A stretch of 60,000 nt of DNA from Symsagittifera roscoffensis (Eukaryota > Xenacoelomorpha > Acoela > Convolutidae), in assembly GCF_963678635.1 (NCBI RefSeq), contig NC_087063.1, positions 33,666,682 to 33,726,681 of the forward strand, given 5' to 3'. Position numbers and translations under genes: made by a program. Positions 1-12,100 of this stretch are shown here, in pieces. The notes beneath the pieces are model-generated. The model did no database searches, was not told the DNA's origin, and was given only the letters and a program-made list of their open reading frames with translations. How positions within the stretch are numbered: position 1 is the first letter of the stretch; every line of letters starts with the position of its first letter.

Positions 1-829
1 AAATGCGTATGACTCTATATTGAATTAAGATTTGAATATCACCCTTCGCTCGGTGCTGTTTTGTACTTGCTGAAGCGAACCTTTGTTCACTGACAAAAAT
101 CGACTATACAATTTTTCAGCTATATTTTAGACGTATATTCCGTGCTTTGCGAAATAAGCGTTGTGAGTTTTGATTTCCATTTTCCTTCTGCATATATAGA
201 AGCAGTATTGCAGTATTTACTTGCTCGCGTGGTCGTTTGTTGTCTCGTTGGTAAGTCAGTTTCTGTGTTGGTATATTATTCATTACATTGGATTTGTTGG
301 TTGGTACATACACGTTCAACCGCTAGCTATCACAGTGCTATTTTTTCTACCATGCACCGCTTTGGAACAAAAAAGGAAAACCGTTCTTTTTTGATGAAAA
401 ATTGAACTCTTTTGCACTCTTTGTCACCAGAATTATCAAGCGCCTTATTTGAAGTTCATTTGACTGAAAACTTCGCGAGTTTGTTTCCGATAACAAGTGC
501 TTTCCTGTTAAGAGACTCTTGTTTTCCTGAAAATGTAAGTTATTTTCTTATCAAATACCACACCTTCAAGGCGGTTATTTTCATCCTGCGCTCAAATTTC
601 ATCCTTCGGAGAAGCTTAACTTCTGGCCAAAAGCGTTAAAATGAGAATTAAAATGTGATTAAATGCGCAAGAATTTCAAAACTTTAATACATGGGAGCAG
701 GGCAGATTTTTCCGATCACCCAATGGGGAAGAAATTATAGCGTAGGTGTTTTTTTACCAATTTTAACTTCCCCAAAAGGTTGTAGGCTTCAAGGGTGAAT
801 TCCCATAGGTCCAATATTCGGAGTGCAGC
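1..829. other. No recognisable gene
   Basis: AT-rich DNA. The open frames here (87 and 75 codons or less) show no domain, no splice context and no composition contrast with their flanks. I see no gene. Confidence 0.5.
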
Positions 830-1030
830 CAGTATTTAGACAGCCGCGTATTCATACTGGTCAGTATTAAGACAAATACTGTTTCAACCAATCAGAATCG
901 AGAAAAGACGTAAATAATCCAAAATAAATCATAATTATTTATTAATTTCTTCTTTGTCTCGATTCTGATTGGTTGAAACAGTATTTGTCTAAATACTGAC
1001 CAGTCTGAATACGCGGTTGTCTAAATACTG
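830..1030. mobile_element. Short fold-back MITE with 80-bp arms
   Basis: The left arm starts CAGTATTTAGACAGCCGCG and the right arm is its reverse complement with a few mismatches. Both arms run about 80 bp, through the GATTGGTTGAAAC block, to an AT-rich centre. The near-palindrome and lack of coding capacity mark a non-autonomous DNA element. The 9-mer CCAATATTC lies about 10 bp outside each end (811 and about 1041); it could be a remnant of a target duplication, but it is not adjacent to the ends. Confidence 0.8.
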
Positions 1031-1051
1031 ATATGTAACCCAATATTCATA

Positions 1052-1783
1052 CAGTGCTGATTTAAATTATCCGGACAAAACGAACAAAACGTGAATTTTC
1101 AAACGCGTTTTTCTCAAATTGGGTTAAAATTAGACAAAAAGTGAAGAGGACAAAAGTTGCTTAGAATTTCACCAGAATTGATATGGTGCTATTTTTTCTC
1201 CCAAATTCTAAACCAAAATTTTAACCCAAAAATGGGTCGTTTTGGCTTTTTTCAATTAATCAAGAATTACGCTGAAACTACTCTGTTAATTGATATGAAA
1301 ATTATATCACAGGAAGACTCTTACGCAGCTCAACAAAGTTTAAGGAGGATTAAATCTCCAAAAACCAGTATAAATGAAAAAAATTTCACTTGTTAGTCAA
1401 TAAATGTAATTTTTACTATATAAAACCCAGAACCTCTGTTTAAAAATAAATTTTAAACAATTTGCGCAAATTTTTGGAGATTTGACCCTTCTTAAACTTT
1501 GTTGAGCTGCGTAAGAGTCTTCCTGTGATATAATTTTCATATCAATTAACAGAGTAGTTTCAGCGTAATTCGTGATTAATTGAAAAAAGCCAAAACGACC
1601 CATTTTTGGGGTAAAATTTTGGTTTAGAATTTGGGAGAAAAAATAGCACCATATCAATTCTGGTGAAATTCTAAGCAACTTTTGTCCTCTTCACTTTTTG
1701 TCTAATTTTAACCCAATTTGAGAAAAACGCGTTTGAAAATTCAAGTTTTGTTCGTTTTGTCCGGATAATTTAAATCAGCACTG
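1052..1783. mobile_element. Tc1/mariner-type fold-back element with ~313-bp inverted arms
   Basis: The ends read CAGTGCTGATTTAAATTATC and its exact reverse complement, each bordered by a TA dinucleotide (1050-1051 and 1784-1785), as expected for a Tc1/mariner target. The arms (1052-1365 and 1471-1783) are about 95% alike by eye and are separated by about 105 bp. Each arm carries the same open frame outward-in (1157-1396 + and 1397-1678 -), beginning MLRISPELIWCYFF. No transposase motif is visible in that frame, so I treat it as non-coding or of unknown use. It most likely moved using a transposase encoded elsewhere. Confidence 0.85.
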
Positions 1784-1789
1784 TAGCAT

Positions 1790-2069
1790 CCAAAATAAAA
1801 AATCACTCGTATAAGTCCCAAACTTTATCTTCTTGAATTCTGATTGGTTGAAATTTATGGATTGATTGTTTACTATTCAAGCAACATAAACTCAAGCTGC
1901 AGAATAATGACCGCCTCAGCCGCGTCAACGTGTTGCGAGCTTGCCACCAAATGGTAGGACTCTATACGAAATTTAGAGCCGGTTATCGCCGCGAAGCGAG
2001 ACTCGGCTAATTTATTCTTTTGACCAATTGAAAAGCTTTGGGACTTGTGCGACTGCTATTTTATTTTGG
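1790..2069. mobile_element. Fold-back MITE with ~60-bp arms
   Basis: The left end CCAAAATAAAAAATCACTCG and the right end, reverse-complemented (CCAAAATAAAATAGCAGTCG), match. The match continues through AAGTCCCAAA and a region close to the common TGATTGGTTGAAA block. It sits immediately beside the preceding element, so three fold-back elements lie within 1.25 kb. Confidence 0.65.
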
Positions 2070-2099
2070 GACCTATGGGACTGATTTTTCGTTTTGGGA

Positions 2100-4780
2100 C
2101 CTATGAATACTCAGATATGAGTATAGTAAATGCAGGCCTTACGGCTTGAATTTTCCATTTAATTTTTGAAAGAGATTGTTGACATGGGCCAGTGTGGTAT
2201 CATTTTAAAGACCTTTTGATTGTGATTCGAGTTCCTATAACAGGTTTCAAAAAAGTTGCCTCAGTGTCAAGAAAAACTGGTCTGAATTTCTGTGTTTTTC
2301 AGACTGCATTTCCAATCAAATTCTTCTGCTATTTTAATTTTTTTAAAGCTAATATTGACTGATTGTTATAGCTCATCAACAGGCCCCAGATTTTAGTTAA
2401 GTATAAAAAGCCATTTTAGTAAACTAAATAGTTCCTTAAAGACCATCAAGTTAGTTGAAGAAAAGTTCATTGAAACATGAGTTTTGACAAAAATTTGATG
2501 CAGCAACAGCAAAAAAAAACATTTTCAACGAATTTTTTGTTAAAAAATGTGCCGCTGCTGAAAGAAAACCCGAGTGTTTCATTTGTGGGAACATTTACTG
2601 GGAAAATTTTACGTTTCAAGTTTTGTAATTTGTAGCATCTAACCAACTACCCACCTTTTTCTGGAGAATATCAACAGGTTTAGTTAAAATAAAGCGCATC
2701 TCTCTGATTAGTTTATTTCCTGCATTTTAACAGAAATCTACAAAAAAATAGTTAAACTCAAGTCCGGGGTCTGCTCATCAACAATCTCAGCCCCCTCATT
2801 AATTACAAAAAAAAACAATCTCAAAAATCCAAAAAAAAAACACTAGGCGTTTTAAAAAGCTTAGACTTGATTTTTAAACGATTTCGTTTAAACGATTTGT
2901 ATTTATGGGTGCCAAATTTTTTCAATTTTTCGATTAATTGGGTCAAAAAGGGATGTAGTGAAACAGTAACGAAGCCACAGGAGTGCAAAATATAAAAAAA
3001 TTGATTAAATTTTTAACGTTTAAAACTAGATGTGTGCAATCGACGCGTATAATTGTTTTTTTATTCATTAAACTAAACTGATTGAGACAGCAGACCAGGA
3101 TAAGTCTCATTTGGTTGAATCATTTTACACCGACACCAAAAAGCATATCTGAACAAAAAACACACTTTGTTCACGCTCTTTTTTGTTTCCGCGTTTCCTT
3201 TTTAATAGGTCATTCACCTTTTCCACACAGTGGATTACAAAGGCCCTCTCTCTGCCTTTCCCTTTTCCTATCTCATCAGTTGGATGTTATAGCAACCTTT
3301 GTATAAGTATAAGCATAGTCACCTGCAGGCATAATTTGTTCACGTTGACTTTGAATTTGACCCTTTTTAAAGCTGAAATTGAACATCAGTTGGATAATCC
3401 ATTAATAAACCTTCACATCCAATCAGTAGTTTGCTTTCCTTTCTTTTACAAAATTGAATACTTATTTTGGAGCAAGCCCGATTTATAAAAACCGTTCATA
3501 GAAATTTTTGGGAAAAAAAACACATTTTAAAAATACGTTTCTTAATGAATTAAGTTATTTTGTTCTAAAATTGCGCGCTGATGAGCAGCGAATGTTAGGA
3601 AAATTAACTTGTCCGGATGAAAATAACTGTTGGGAAAATAAATTTTTGGGAACATCATTTTAAATTTTCACCACCAGACCTATGAATAGTCATAACAATT
3701 TTTTTTTAAAAAACGTTGCACCTACGATAAAATGCCAAAAAGAAACTTTTTTTGTCAAAATTCATTACTAAAAAGAAAGAAATTGATCGTTGTGCTGTAA
3801 AATTTTACAACTAGAATACAACGCTCATACAGTAGGAAATACAACTTGGAAATTACGAAGGTTGTATTGGTTATCAGATCTGTTCCGGTACTTAATTGAA
3901 TACATTGAACTGTGACTCATACCCCATGGGATGATGACACCAGTTTTCAGAGCAGCACAAAAAAACGCGTTCCACCTTGGCTGTGATCTTCAGCTAAAGC
4001 GTCAATAAATCAGCAGGAGATTTTATATATCTATCAATATGATAACCATAGCTTCTGTGTACATTCAATAACACTCAACCGATTATTACAAAATTGTAAG
4101 GCTTCAATCAATAAAACTCATTTAAAACACTCTGGATAAGTATCTTTTTAGCGGTCATTTTTCATCAGCCACATGAACGTGCTGAGTTGCTGTAATTAAA
4201 AAATATGTATGTTTAAATTGTTGTTTTAAAGTTATCATTTTTTAAAGTTTTTTTGCTACTGTGTAGCCGAAAAATCGTTTTGCTTTTTCTGCTCGCATCA
4301 TCATTTCAGGTGGCGCAAGATTCTTTTGTTCCGAATACATCTGCTTTTAGGAGTATTTCACAAAAAAACTCATTAAATTTTTGTAAAGAAGTAATTCATA
4401 CAACAGGATTTTTCCGGTTTCTTTGAACATCAAATAGGTTACTGACATTTGCAGGCCAATTTCTGGATTATTGCGCATTTAGTCATTCCCCAAACATAAC
4501 CCCGTCAGCAGCACTTAATTGATTATATATTATTCCGATAAGCCTCGATTAACAGTAAAACGAATAAACAAATGATCATTTTCATATTTACCAATTTTTC
4601 TCGACTTCATTGAAATTGTCATTGAGTAGTTTTTGATATCTGAATCACACTCAAAGCTCATTAAGTCACCTCCGATTATCAAAAATTTATCTCTACAGCG
4701 CCAAAAATCAGCCGAGTGAAATTCGTGATAATTTCGTGATGCTGGTATTTCAGAAGCTCAGTTTTCAAAACACAAATCAT
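2100..4780. other. Non-coding AT-rich stretch, nothing recognised
   Basis: Short open frames at 3082-3488 on the + strand overlap in two frames, show no domain and look like chance ORFs. No RNA gene or repeat arms were found. The last few hundred bases presumably include the promoter of the GTPase gene; no TATA box stands out. Confidence 0.45.
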
Positions 4781-4789
4781 CGCCAACTG

Positions 4790-4884
4790 ACTAACTCTTC
4801 TTGGCTCAAAAGACGCTCATCGAGTTTCAGTTTGTCTTCAACTTCGAAGAAGTCAGAGTTTCAATCAACGACTGAACGGTCGAG
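4790..4884 (+). other. Possible non-coding first exon of the GTPase gene
   Basis: A less AT-rich stretch ends at 4884 in CGAG followed by GTAAGC, a good 5' splice site. The next coding exon (ATG at 5911) is preceded by plausible acceptors near 5870-5880 (CAAGCAGCAG). This fits a 5'UTR exon joined across about 1 kb. The 5' end is a guess; only the donor is concrete. Confidence 0.35.
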
Positions 4885-5004
4885 GTAAGCGGAATTAAAA
4901 TATATGTCGAATAGAAAATAAATTTTTCGCACAACATTTAAAAAAAATAGAATATATCAAGAGTATTTCTGTCAATGCATAAGCAGATTTAGGGGGGGGG
5001 GGAT

Positions 5005-5570
5005 GACCGTCTTCAATGATTCGACCCCCAGCCGACCCAAAGGATACCACCTTTGGTACTATTTTAAGACATCCGTTTTTAGCTGACCGACTCTAAAAGT
5101 TGTTCTAAGGCGCCTTAGGCGCCAACATATAGTAATTTTGAGGGGGAGCGCGCGCCGATCAAAAGCAATTTTTCATCAAAACTTTCCAAAAAAAAGCTAA
5201 AAACGCTTTTTGGCTTCAAAAATTCGGTCGTTGTGGTGATTTGGGAGAGCACAGAAAATCATTTTGGTCCTCCGGATCAAGTTAACATGATATAACCCCC
5301 CCTCCCCAAATAGACTACACTCCAGCGTTCAAATGAACTTAAATTTACTAAACCCTGCATGTAAAATCCTCTATTCTGATTGGCTGAAAATTAGAAATCA
5401 GAACCAAGTTAACATCCTCCTCCAACGGCTTTAGTGGGGGGAAGAAGGGGAGGATGTTAACTTGGTCCGGTCGACCTAAAAGAAGATCGACAAAGTTTTT
5501 AATTTTTTTTCAGCATCCGCTCAAACCCCCGCCCCCCTCGAGAAAATTTTAGATCCGTCTCTGTGTCAAT
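5005..5570. repeat. Interspersed repeat X, copy 1 (uninterrupted at the MULE site)
   Basis: The order of blocks is CGACCCAAAGG, then TTTTTAGCTGACCGACT, then GGCGCC, then GGGAGCGCGCGCCGA, then an AGAGC-ACAGAAAATCA block. The same order occurs at 6195-6292 plus 8493-8770, and in parts at 48119-48212 and 49360-49580. This copy lacks the 2.2-kb MULE found in the second copy and so serves as an empty-site reference. It carries its own extra insertion near 5290-5470. Confidence 0.7.
5401..5469. repeat. Strong inverted repeat (hairpin)
   Basis: ACCAAGTTAACATCCTCC and its reverse complement GGAGGATGTTAACTTGGT flank a loop of about 28 bases containing a G-run. A related CAAGTTAACAT stretch occurs at 5279. 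It is probably the remains of a small fold-back insertion inside repeat X. Confidence 0.7.
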
Positions 5571-5910
5571 GGAATTTTCGCATTTATTTTTTCAGCGTCG
5601 TTTTGTTTGGTTGTGGAAAAAATCTTGATAAACAAACTCGTCATTTATCAAGTTTCCCAGTTCATTATAAAATTATTTTTGACAATGAATTTGCTGCTTT
5701 ACCATAATGAAAAGATGAAAAGTTTACTAGCTCATAAAATTTATGCAAAAACAATGCCATATTGAACCGTTAAATTGAGTTTTTTATGGTTAAAAGAGTT
5801 CAACCTTGACTGCTTTGCGGTTTTTTATGCCTTAAAGTTTATCTCAATGGTACAATTGTTCATATTCCACAAGCAGCAGTAACAACTCTTCAACGCTTGA
5901 AAAGACCAAC

Positions 5911-6115
5911 ATGGACTTGGCAGCAGCTGTTGAGTTCCAAAGATGGTGTGAGGAGGTGGAGTTGAATGGAGAAACGAGACAACTGCTCAAATCGGAGGGA
6001 TACTCCACCCTGGATGCTGTCCGCAAATTGGGCCCCAGTGACCTGGAAGTGCTGAATCTGGACTGTGCCCAGATGACGGTGCTCGAAAATGCACTGGCTG
6101 CTCTCAACACAAGGG
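5911..6115 (+). CDS. GTPase gene, coding exon 1 (SAM-like domain)
   Basis: It opens with ATG and reads MDLAAAVEFQRWCEEVEL through to LENALAALNTR plus one base. The helical pattern, the WCEEVEL start and the DLEVLNLD helix fit a SAM-like fold. The exon ends AAGG before GTGAGC. Joining to 11599 restores GGT (Gly) and keeps the frame open, which is the main evidence that this exon belongs to the GTPase. Confidence 0.75.
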
Positions 6116-9100
6116 GTGAGCAAAAAAACACTTGAGCTCAAGGGCGGATTTTTTGAATGGAGATGGGCCACAAAAATACTGGTCATAAAACCGACGTTAT
6201 CGATTCCAGCCCCCTCTCAGGGATTTGACCCCCTGCCGACCCAAAGGGTCCCCACTTTGTACCATTTTGAGGTATCCATTTTTGGCTGACTGGGCGCAGA
6301 GACAATTCAGCCACAGACAATTCAGCCGATTTAAAATACAGACAATTCAGCCAAAAAAACTCAGACAATTCAGCCAAAGACAATTCGGCCAATTTAGATT
6401 AAAGAGACAAGATAAAAGGGAACAATAAAACTTTTCTAATTTGATTAGAGTCAGAAGGCTTTCAACAGTTTACCAAAGAAATGTAAAACATCAAATAACA
6501 AATTTCGAAGATCAAAACAAACTTGCTATGCATAAAGTTTTACGAAATATGTAAATTGAAGGTACACAGTTTTAAATACTTCTGTATATGGTCTCGATTG
6601 TAGTTTTTTGCGTTTTGAACGAGTTTATCATTTGCTATTGAATACTTGGGCTTCTGTTTTCTGATAATATCACCGGACATCAGTCTCTCTACATTAATTT
6701 CGGCGTTTTTTTGCTCATCTTTGAATCGGGTGATCAACTTGGGGAGGGCTGGATGCTTTGTCGATACGAATTTATTGAAGCTGCCATTCCATGCCTCCAA
6801 CGCATTGTTCGTACGAGGTTCTCCGCTGAGCACCCGATTGAAAACATTCCAATCGGCAATGTCAAACTTTGGTTTGACGCGTCTATTTCCTCGACAAGCA
6901 CCAATATAGGTGTCTTCGAAGTAGTCTGATAGACTCTGGAGTTCCTCTGAGGGATCCTCTTTTCGGAGAGCCTCAAACGCGAAAATAACGTCGTCAATGG
7001 GAACGAATGCCAAGTAAATCATTTTTTTGGCATTCAGTCGAAACTCATCATCGTCCATGTACTTGCGCGAAAAACCAAGTTTTTGTACATTGCGCCATAC
7101 TGCTTGGCCCAGGTGGAAGAAACAGAATTGAATTTCTGTATCAGGCTGCATTTTTTTTTATGGCGTTTCGAACAGCGGCTTCAAAGTCAATGACTACTTT
7201 TTTTCCAAATTGCTCTAAGCAGCCAAAAAATTTTCGTAAGTGTCTTGCGTCTTATTGGGCAGCAGAGCATACACCAAGGGTATAACTGCGTTTTCGATTA
7301 CACCATGAATAGTATAAACTTGGTAAAAGACGTCTGGTGCCACTGAAAACGTTCCATCGCAATGACAGATTTCCGACTGAGAAAGCAAATCAAGCGCTGG
7401 TAGTGTTGCAAAAACTAAAACGAAGGGATGTTGAGTAACTCGGTATTGTGGGCGCTGCATAAAGAGGCAGGTCAATTTGGGCGTTGAAAACAATCTGTCG
7501 GGGAGCGTTACCGGTGTTTGCGGCTTTTTCTCGAACTTCATTAGCAAATTTCTTGGCTTGAATTTTTGAGGGGCTCGGTAAATGAGCGTGCTCGGTTTTT
7601 AAGGTAAATTCTTGCTGTTCGTCCAAATAATCCACTGCTCTACAATTTCCAAATGTACATTGCCATTTAATGAGCCCGTTCTTCAGTTGGTTTTTTTCAC
7701 GGTATCTATAACCGTCGAGACAAAGATGTTTTTTTTCCGCGTTCAGATATTACGAATTCCATTTTACGTCAACTTTTGCTAAATGTGAATGAATGAGAAT
7801 GATTCGGATACTAATCAACCAGTTGTTCAAGCTACTTGATAATGAAAATTAATCAATGTTAATTGTGTCAATGGACCATTTAACTGCAAAAAGTAGGCGC
7901 TAAACGCGGTACTGGTTTCTGGTTGGTCAATATTTTAATCGCAATTAGTTTATCTTTTAAAAAAGTTTAAGTATCAAATTAGTTTCAACCAACTACCCAA
8001 ATTACCTGATAGGCGGTTGCACCCTCCCCAGCCTAACGGGGAATATCAGCGTAACTGTGTGGCCAGTACGTGGTAGGGGTGGTCAGCCCTTTAACTGATA
8101 TCCTTTTTGACCGCCTGTAAATTCTCTATTTCGGGTCTGCTTTCGTGTAAATTGGTTAACTTTCAAGTATTGCGCAGTTTTTTGTAGAGTTCGATTTTTG
8201 CTTAACTATTATTCCAAAATTGGAAACATAATGAGTTGTATAAAGTTTTATTATGCTTAGGCATTTTTGGTTCTGTTAATTTTAATTATTTTATGTGCAT
8301 TTGAAAGGAATTACTTATAAGTCGTCTAATGAAAGCTTTGATGTTTTGCCGCATGTGAAAAGTTTTTGCGCGCACGTTTTAAAACTTTAAAACTGTCTGA
8401 ATAGTCTTTGGCCGAATTGTCTCACTCATTTTGACTGAATTGTCTGAATTTGAAATTGGCTGAATTGTCTGTGGCCGAATTGTCTGAACGCGGGCTGACT
8501 GACCTTTAAATTTTTCTAAAGGCGCCTTTGGCGCCAATCTATACTAAGTTTGAATGGGAGCGCGCGCCGAAAAAACGCAATTTTTTGGCCTTTTTTTGAA
8601 AAATTGCTTGCGGCGCAGAAAATTTGGTCAAATTAGGGTCTTTATAGTGGTTCAGGAGAGCTCAGAAAATCAATTTGATCGACCTAAAAAAAAGGCAGAC
8701 AAAAAAGATCAACAAAAAAGGTCGACGAGAAAGGGTCGACAAACAAAGTTTTTTGGTTTTAAGTGTTTGACCGCACTTTTTATTTGAAGCAAGCGCAGTT
8801 TTTAAAGCAATGAGGTGGATAATTTTTGGAGGTAGGTCGCGGATCGATTCCAGATGAGGCAAGTTGTTTTTATTACAAATGCTCAAAGCATCTTCAAATC
8901 AACAATTAAAACTATTTATGTAATTTTCTGTTTTTGACACCGCCTAATTGACATTACAATGAAGCAGGGATACTTCACAAAACTGTTTTTTTTTTTGACA
9001 AAATTTTTGGAAAAATTGATGACATTTTTTACTAAAAATTTTTTGGGCAAGATTAAAGGCAGTCAGAATATTCAAGTAATTGCTAAGTTTTATGCAAATT

Positions 9101-12100
9101 AATCTAAAATGTTTATGTCGCTTTTTTGGTGGCAGTTCATCATGGTCTAAGGTCAGTTTGTTAAAGTTGTTATTTGTATCAGTTAGAGTATTCTTTGACT
9201 TGATTGGCTGCGTCCTTTCAAGCGCCAAGGACCTTTGACTTCTGAAAAAAAAGTTACTTTCTTTCACCGCTGGCCGTTTTGCTGCTTCAGTTAGCTTTTG
9301 TGCACCTGCGTCATAGACCGTGGTTTTGTAAAGCCAAGTGAAAGAAAGTCTAAATTACCTCCTAGAATGATATCCTTATTCTATAATTACCTCTGTTTTA
9401 AATACGCTGATTCTGTTTTTCCAATATTTAGTCCCTCCTTCACGAGGAATTTCCTAGATTAAGCAATAAGAAAATACTTGAGCACAAAAAAATCGAAGAA
9501 AATTTATGCTTGAAGTGGGGGAATCTCTCATGCCAAAAGAACCGGTTGACCGAAAACTTTATTAGCCTATCATAGATCAATATTCGAAAACTTAAAATTA
9601 AGCTGGAAAGTTAACCAGTTTTTGGAATTTTAAAAAACATTTAAAAGTAATTGCTCATTCGGTCCTTCTATTGTGAGAATAGCCTCTCCCCATGAAATGA
9701 AAATTCAGTTCCAATTGCTGTATTCAACTTAATCCAGGATCTAGCTCAGACAAAAACAAGGAAAACGAGTTGCCGTTTAAATAGCACAGAATGTTCCAAC
9801 CACAGGGATTTAACAAAAGAGTTTCAAATAGAAGAAAGGTATAAAAGTAATTGGAAAATTTCAAACTTTTTTTCAACTTTTTCGAAGTTCATTGTTTTGT
9901 AAAATTAACTGAGTTCGACAAAAAACTGCTAGAAAGAGAAGCAATAGGTGCTACAACATTGTAGTATAAATAAGACGCAATGTCAGTCTCTCATATTTTT
10001 TTGTCGTATTTAGTCTGAAAATCTAAAATGATCAGACGGGTTTTCCTTGACGATTAGACAGCTTTTTTAAGTTCTTTTTTTGTGATGTCTTTTTGGACCA
10101 ATAGGGCTTTACTACGATACCCAAATTGACTGACTCTCTGCGAGCTTGGTTTGATGGAATCAAAATGCACCCGAAAAAAACGCTCCCTGGGGGGAAGGGG
10201 GTAGGGAAAAAGTTACCAAATCACTTAGTAGCGAAAATACAGGTCGCTAAATTTCATTGCAATTACGATAAAAATAAAATCACGTTTTAACAAGAACACA
10301 GGTCACTGCAAACTAAACAGAAGGAACGAAAACATAAAATGGAAAAAGCAGAGTTGATAATTTAGAGAGTTAGCCGGCTAGAAGACTGGCAAAAAACTTA
10401 TATTACGGATAATTTTGAAAACGCATTAATATGCAGTCGCGCAATGCTTTCGCTAAAAAAATCATGTTAACAACAACAAATTAAGCATAAGTATGTGAAG
10501 GAAGAAAGGAAGAAAATTTTTGTAGGCTTTGCGAATTGGGTTTAATTTCGGCTCAAAGTAAATGTGTTGGTGCAAAATTTGAGCAAATTTCATTTTTTGT
10601 TAAAAGCTTGAAAAAATATGTTAATTTTTTGCAAGAACCTTTATTGATGCATCTCTTATTAGCCTCACCTAAAACTGAAAATGATAGAGTGCATTCAGGT
10701 TTTATTCCTACCAACAATCTTCTGTAGATTTGGTTTGTTTTTCTCATGAAAAGTCTGGAGAACAATTTTCGATGGAGAACAATTTTCGATCTGTCAAAAG
10801 AAATGTACTATTGAAATCGTTCTAATTGCAAGTCAGACTGCATGTATTATCTCGAATACATGTTTCATGGCGACTGGCAAAATTGGTACAAAATTGGTAC
10901 CGCATTGTTCAAACTTTTTTCAGTTTCTTTAACGTTTTTAAAGCCGATTTTTTAAGAGCTCTTTTTGGCGTTTTTGTTTGTATGCGAATAGGGAGGAGTT
11001 TGAGCTGAAGCTTAATTTGTTATTGCTGAAGTGGAGTTTAAGTTACTGTTGCAGAGTAATAAAAAATAATCGAGACGTTTTAAGGGGTGGAATCCCTCAT
11101 GCGCGAAGGACCGAATGCGCGAAAATACAAATCAGCTAATAAGATTTCAGTAATCTAAAATTTAAAAAAAAAAAAAACATTTCCAGGGACTGAATATTGA
11201 TATTGACCGAATATAAAAACGGCAAAAATATGCAAAATTTTCAAATCGTCACTGGCCGCCGCCGAATTGGAACAAATTTTATATTTCAAGGGTTTCGTTA
11301 CGAAGAAGGAAAATATTGCTTCATTTAATTCATTTTAATTGAATGGCAATTGCTTCTTTTTAAAAATTGACTTTCGGCTAAATTTGTTTTCGGCCCTTCG
11401 CTCACGAGTTTTTTCGCCCATTCGATTCAATCCTTCGCGCATGAGAATAGCCCCCGTTTTAAGGACGTAATCAAGGCGTTAATCTGTGTGCAAAAACAGA
11501 CAAAATATAAAGCAATTGCTTCAACGCGACCGTCAGGAGGAAGAAAACGAGTTTGTTATGGTTCAAAACTCTATTGTAAAGGTTTTTTCAATTTATAGGT
11601 TCGCAGACTAGCCATCAGCCGACACCAAACCCCACCCTACCACGGCCCACTTCGGGTAACTCAGACAACCGCAATAACTCTGGAGTCTACCCAGACTTAA
11701 CTGGATTCGATAACGAGTTTAGCGATCCAGAACCCGAGAATCTACCACCTCCTATTGTGGACGACAAAAATGAGCCTGTACCCGAGGCAGTGGTCCAGAA
11801 GATTCCAGAAACTGAACCGATTTCCATTGAAGAAGTGACGAAAAAGAAAAAACCGAATCTGATGAACGACTACTTGCCGAGCGGGGGAGTGTCGACTTCC
11901 CCGAGTAGTCTCGGTGTTTCTTTTTTCGGCAAGATGAAATCGAAAGACGAGAAAATCAAAAAGGAGTCAAAAGATGAAGGCAAGGGTGATAAGAAAGGAA
12001 AGATCAAATTGAAAGTTCCATGGAAAAAGGACAAGAAAACACCGGCAGTTCACCAGCCAACGCCTGAAACAGAAAATAAAACCGAGGAACTTGCAAGTAA

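Larger units (their letters stand above)
6116..11598 (+). other. First coding intron of the GTPase gene
   Basis: The intron runs from GTGAGC at 6116 to TTTATAG at 11598. It contains, in order, the left half of repeat X, a nested MULE, the right half of repeat X, unassigned AT-rich DNA with chance ORFs (8662-9267, 10536-11008), and two related fold-back MITEs at 9517 and 11081. All identifiable content is mobile DNA. Confidence 0.75.

Noticed and set aside
3082-3488. Two overlapping + strand ORFs with Ser/Phe-rich sequence
   Set aside because: They overlap in different frames and have no recognisable feature; chance ORFs in pyrimidine-rich DNA.
6646-6997. Several ORFs on both strands
   Set aside because: They overlap the MULE transposase frame, which alone shows family motifs.
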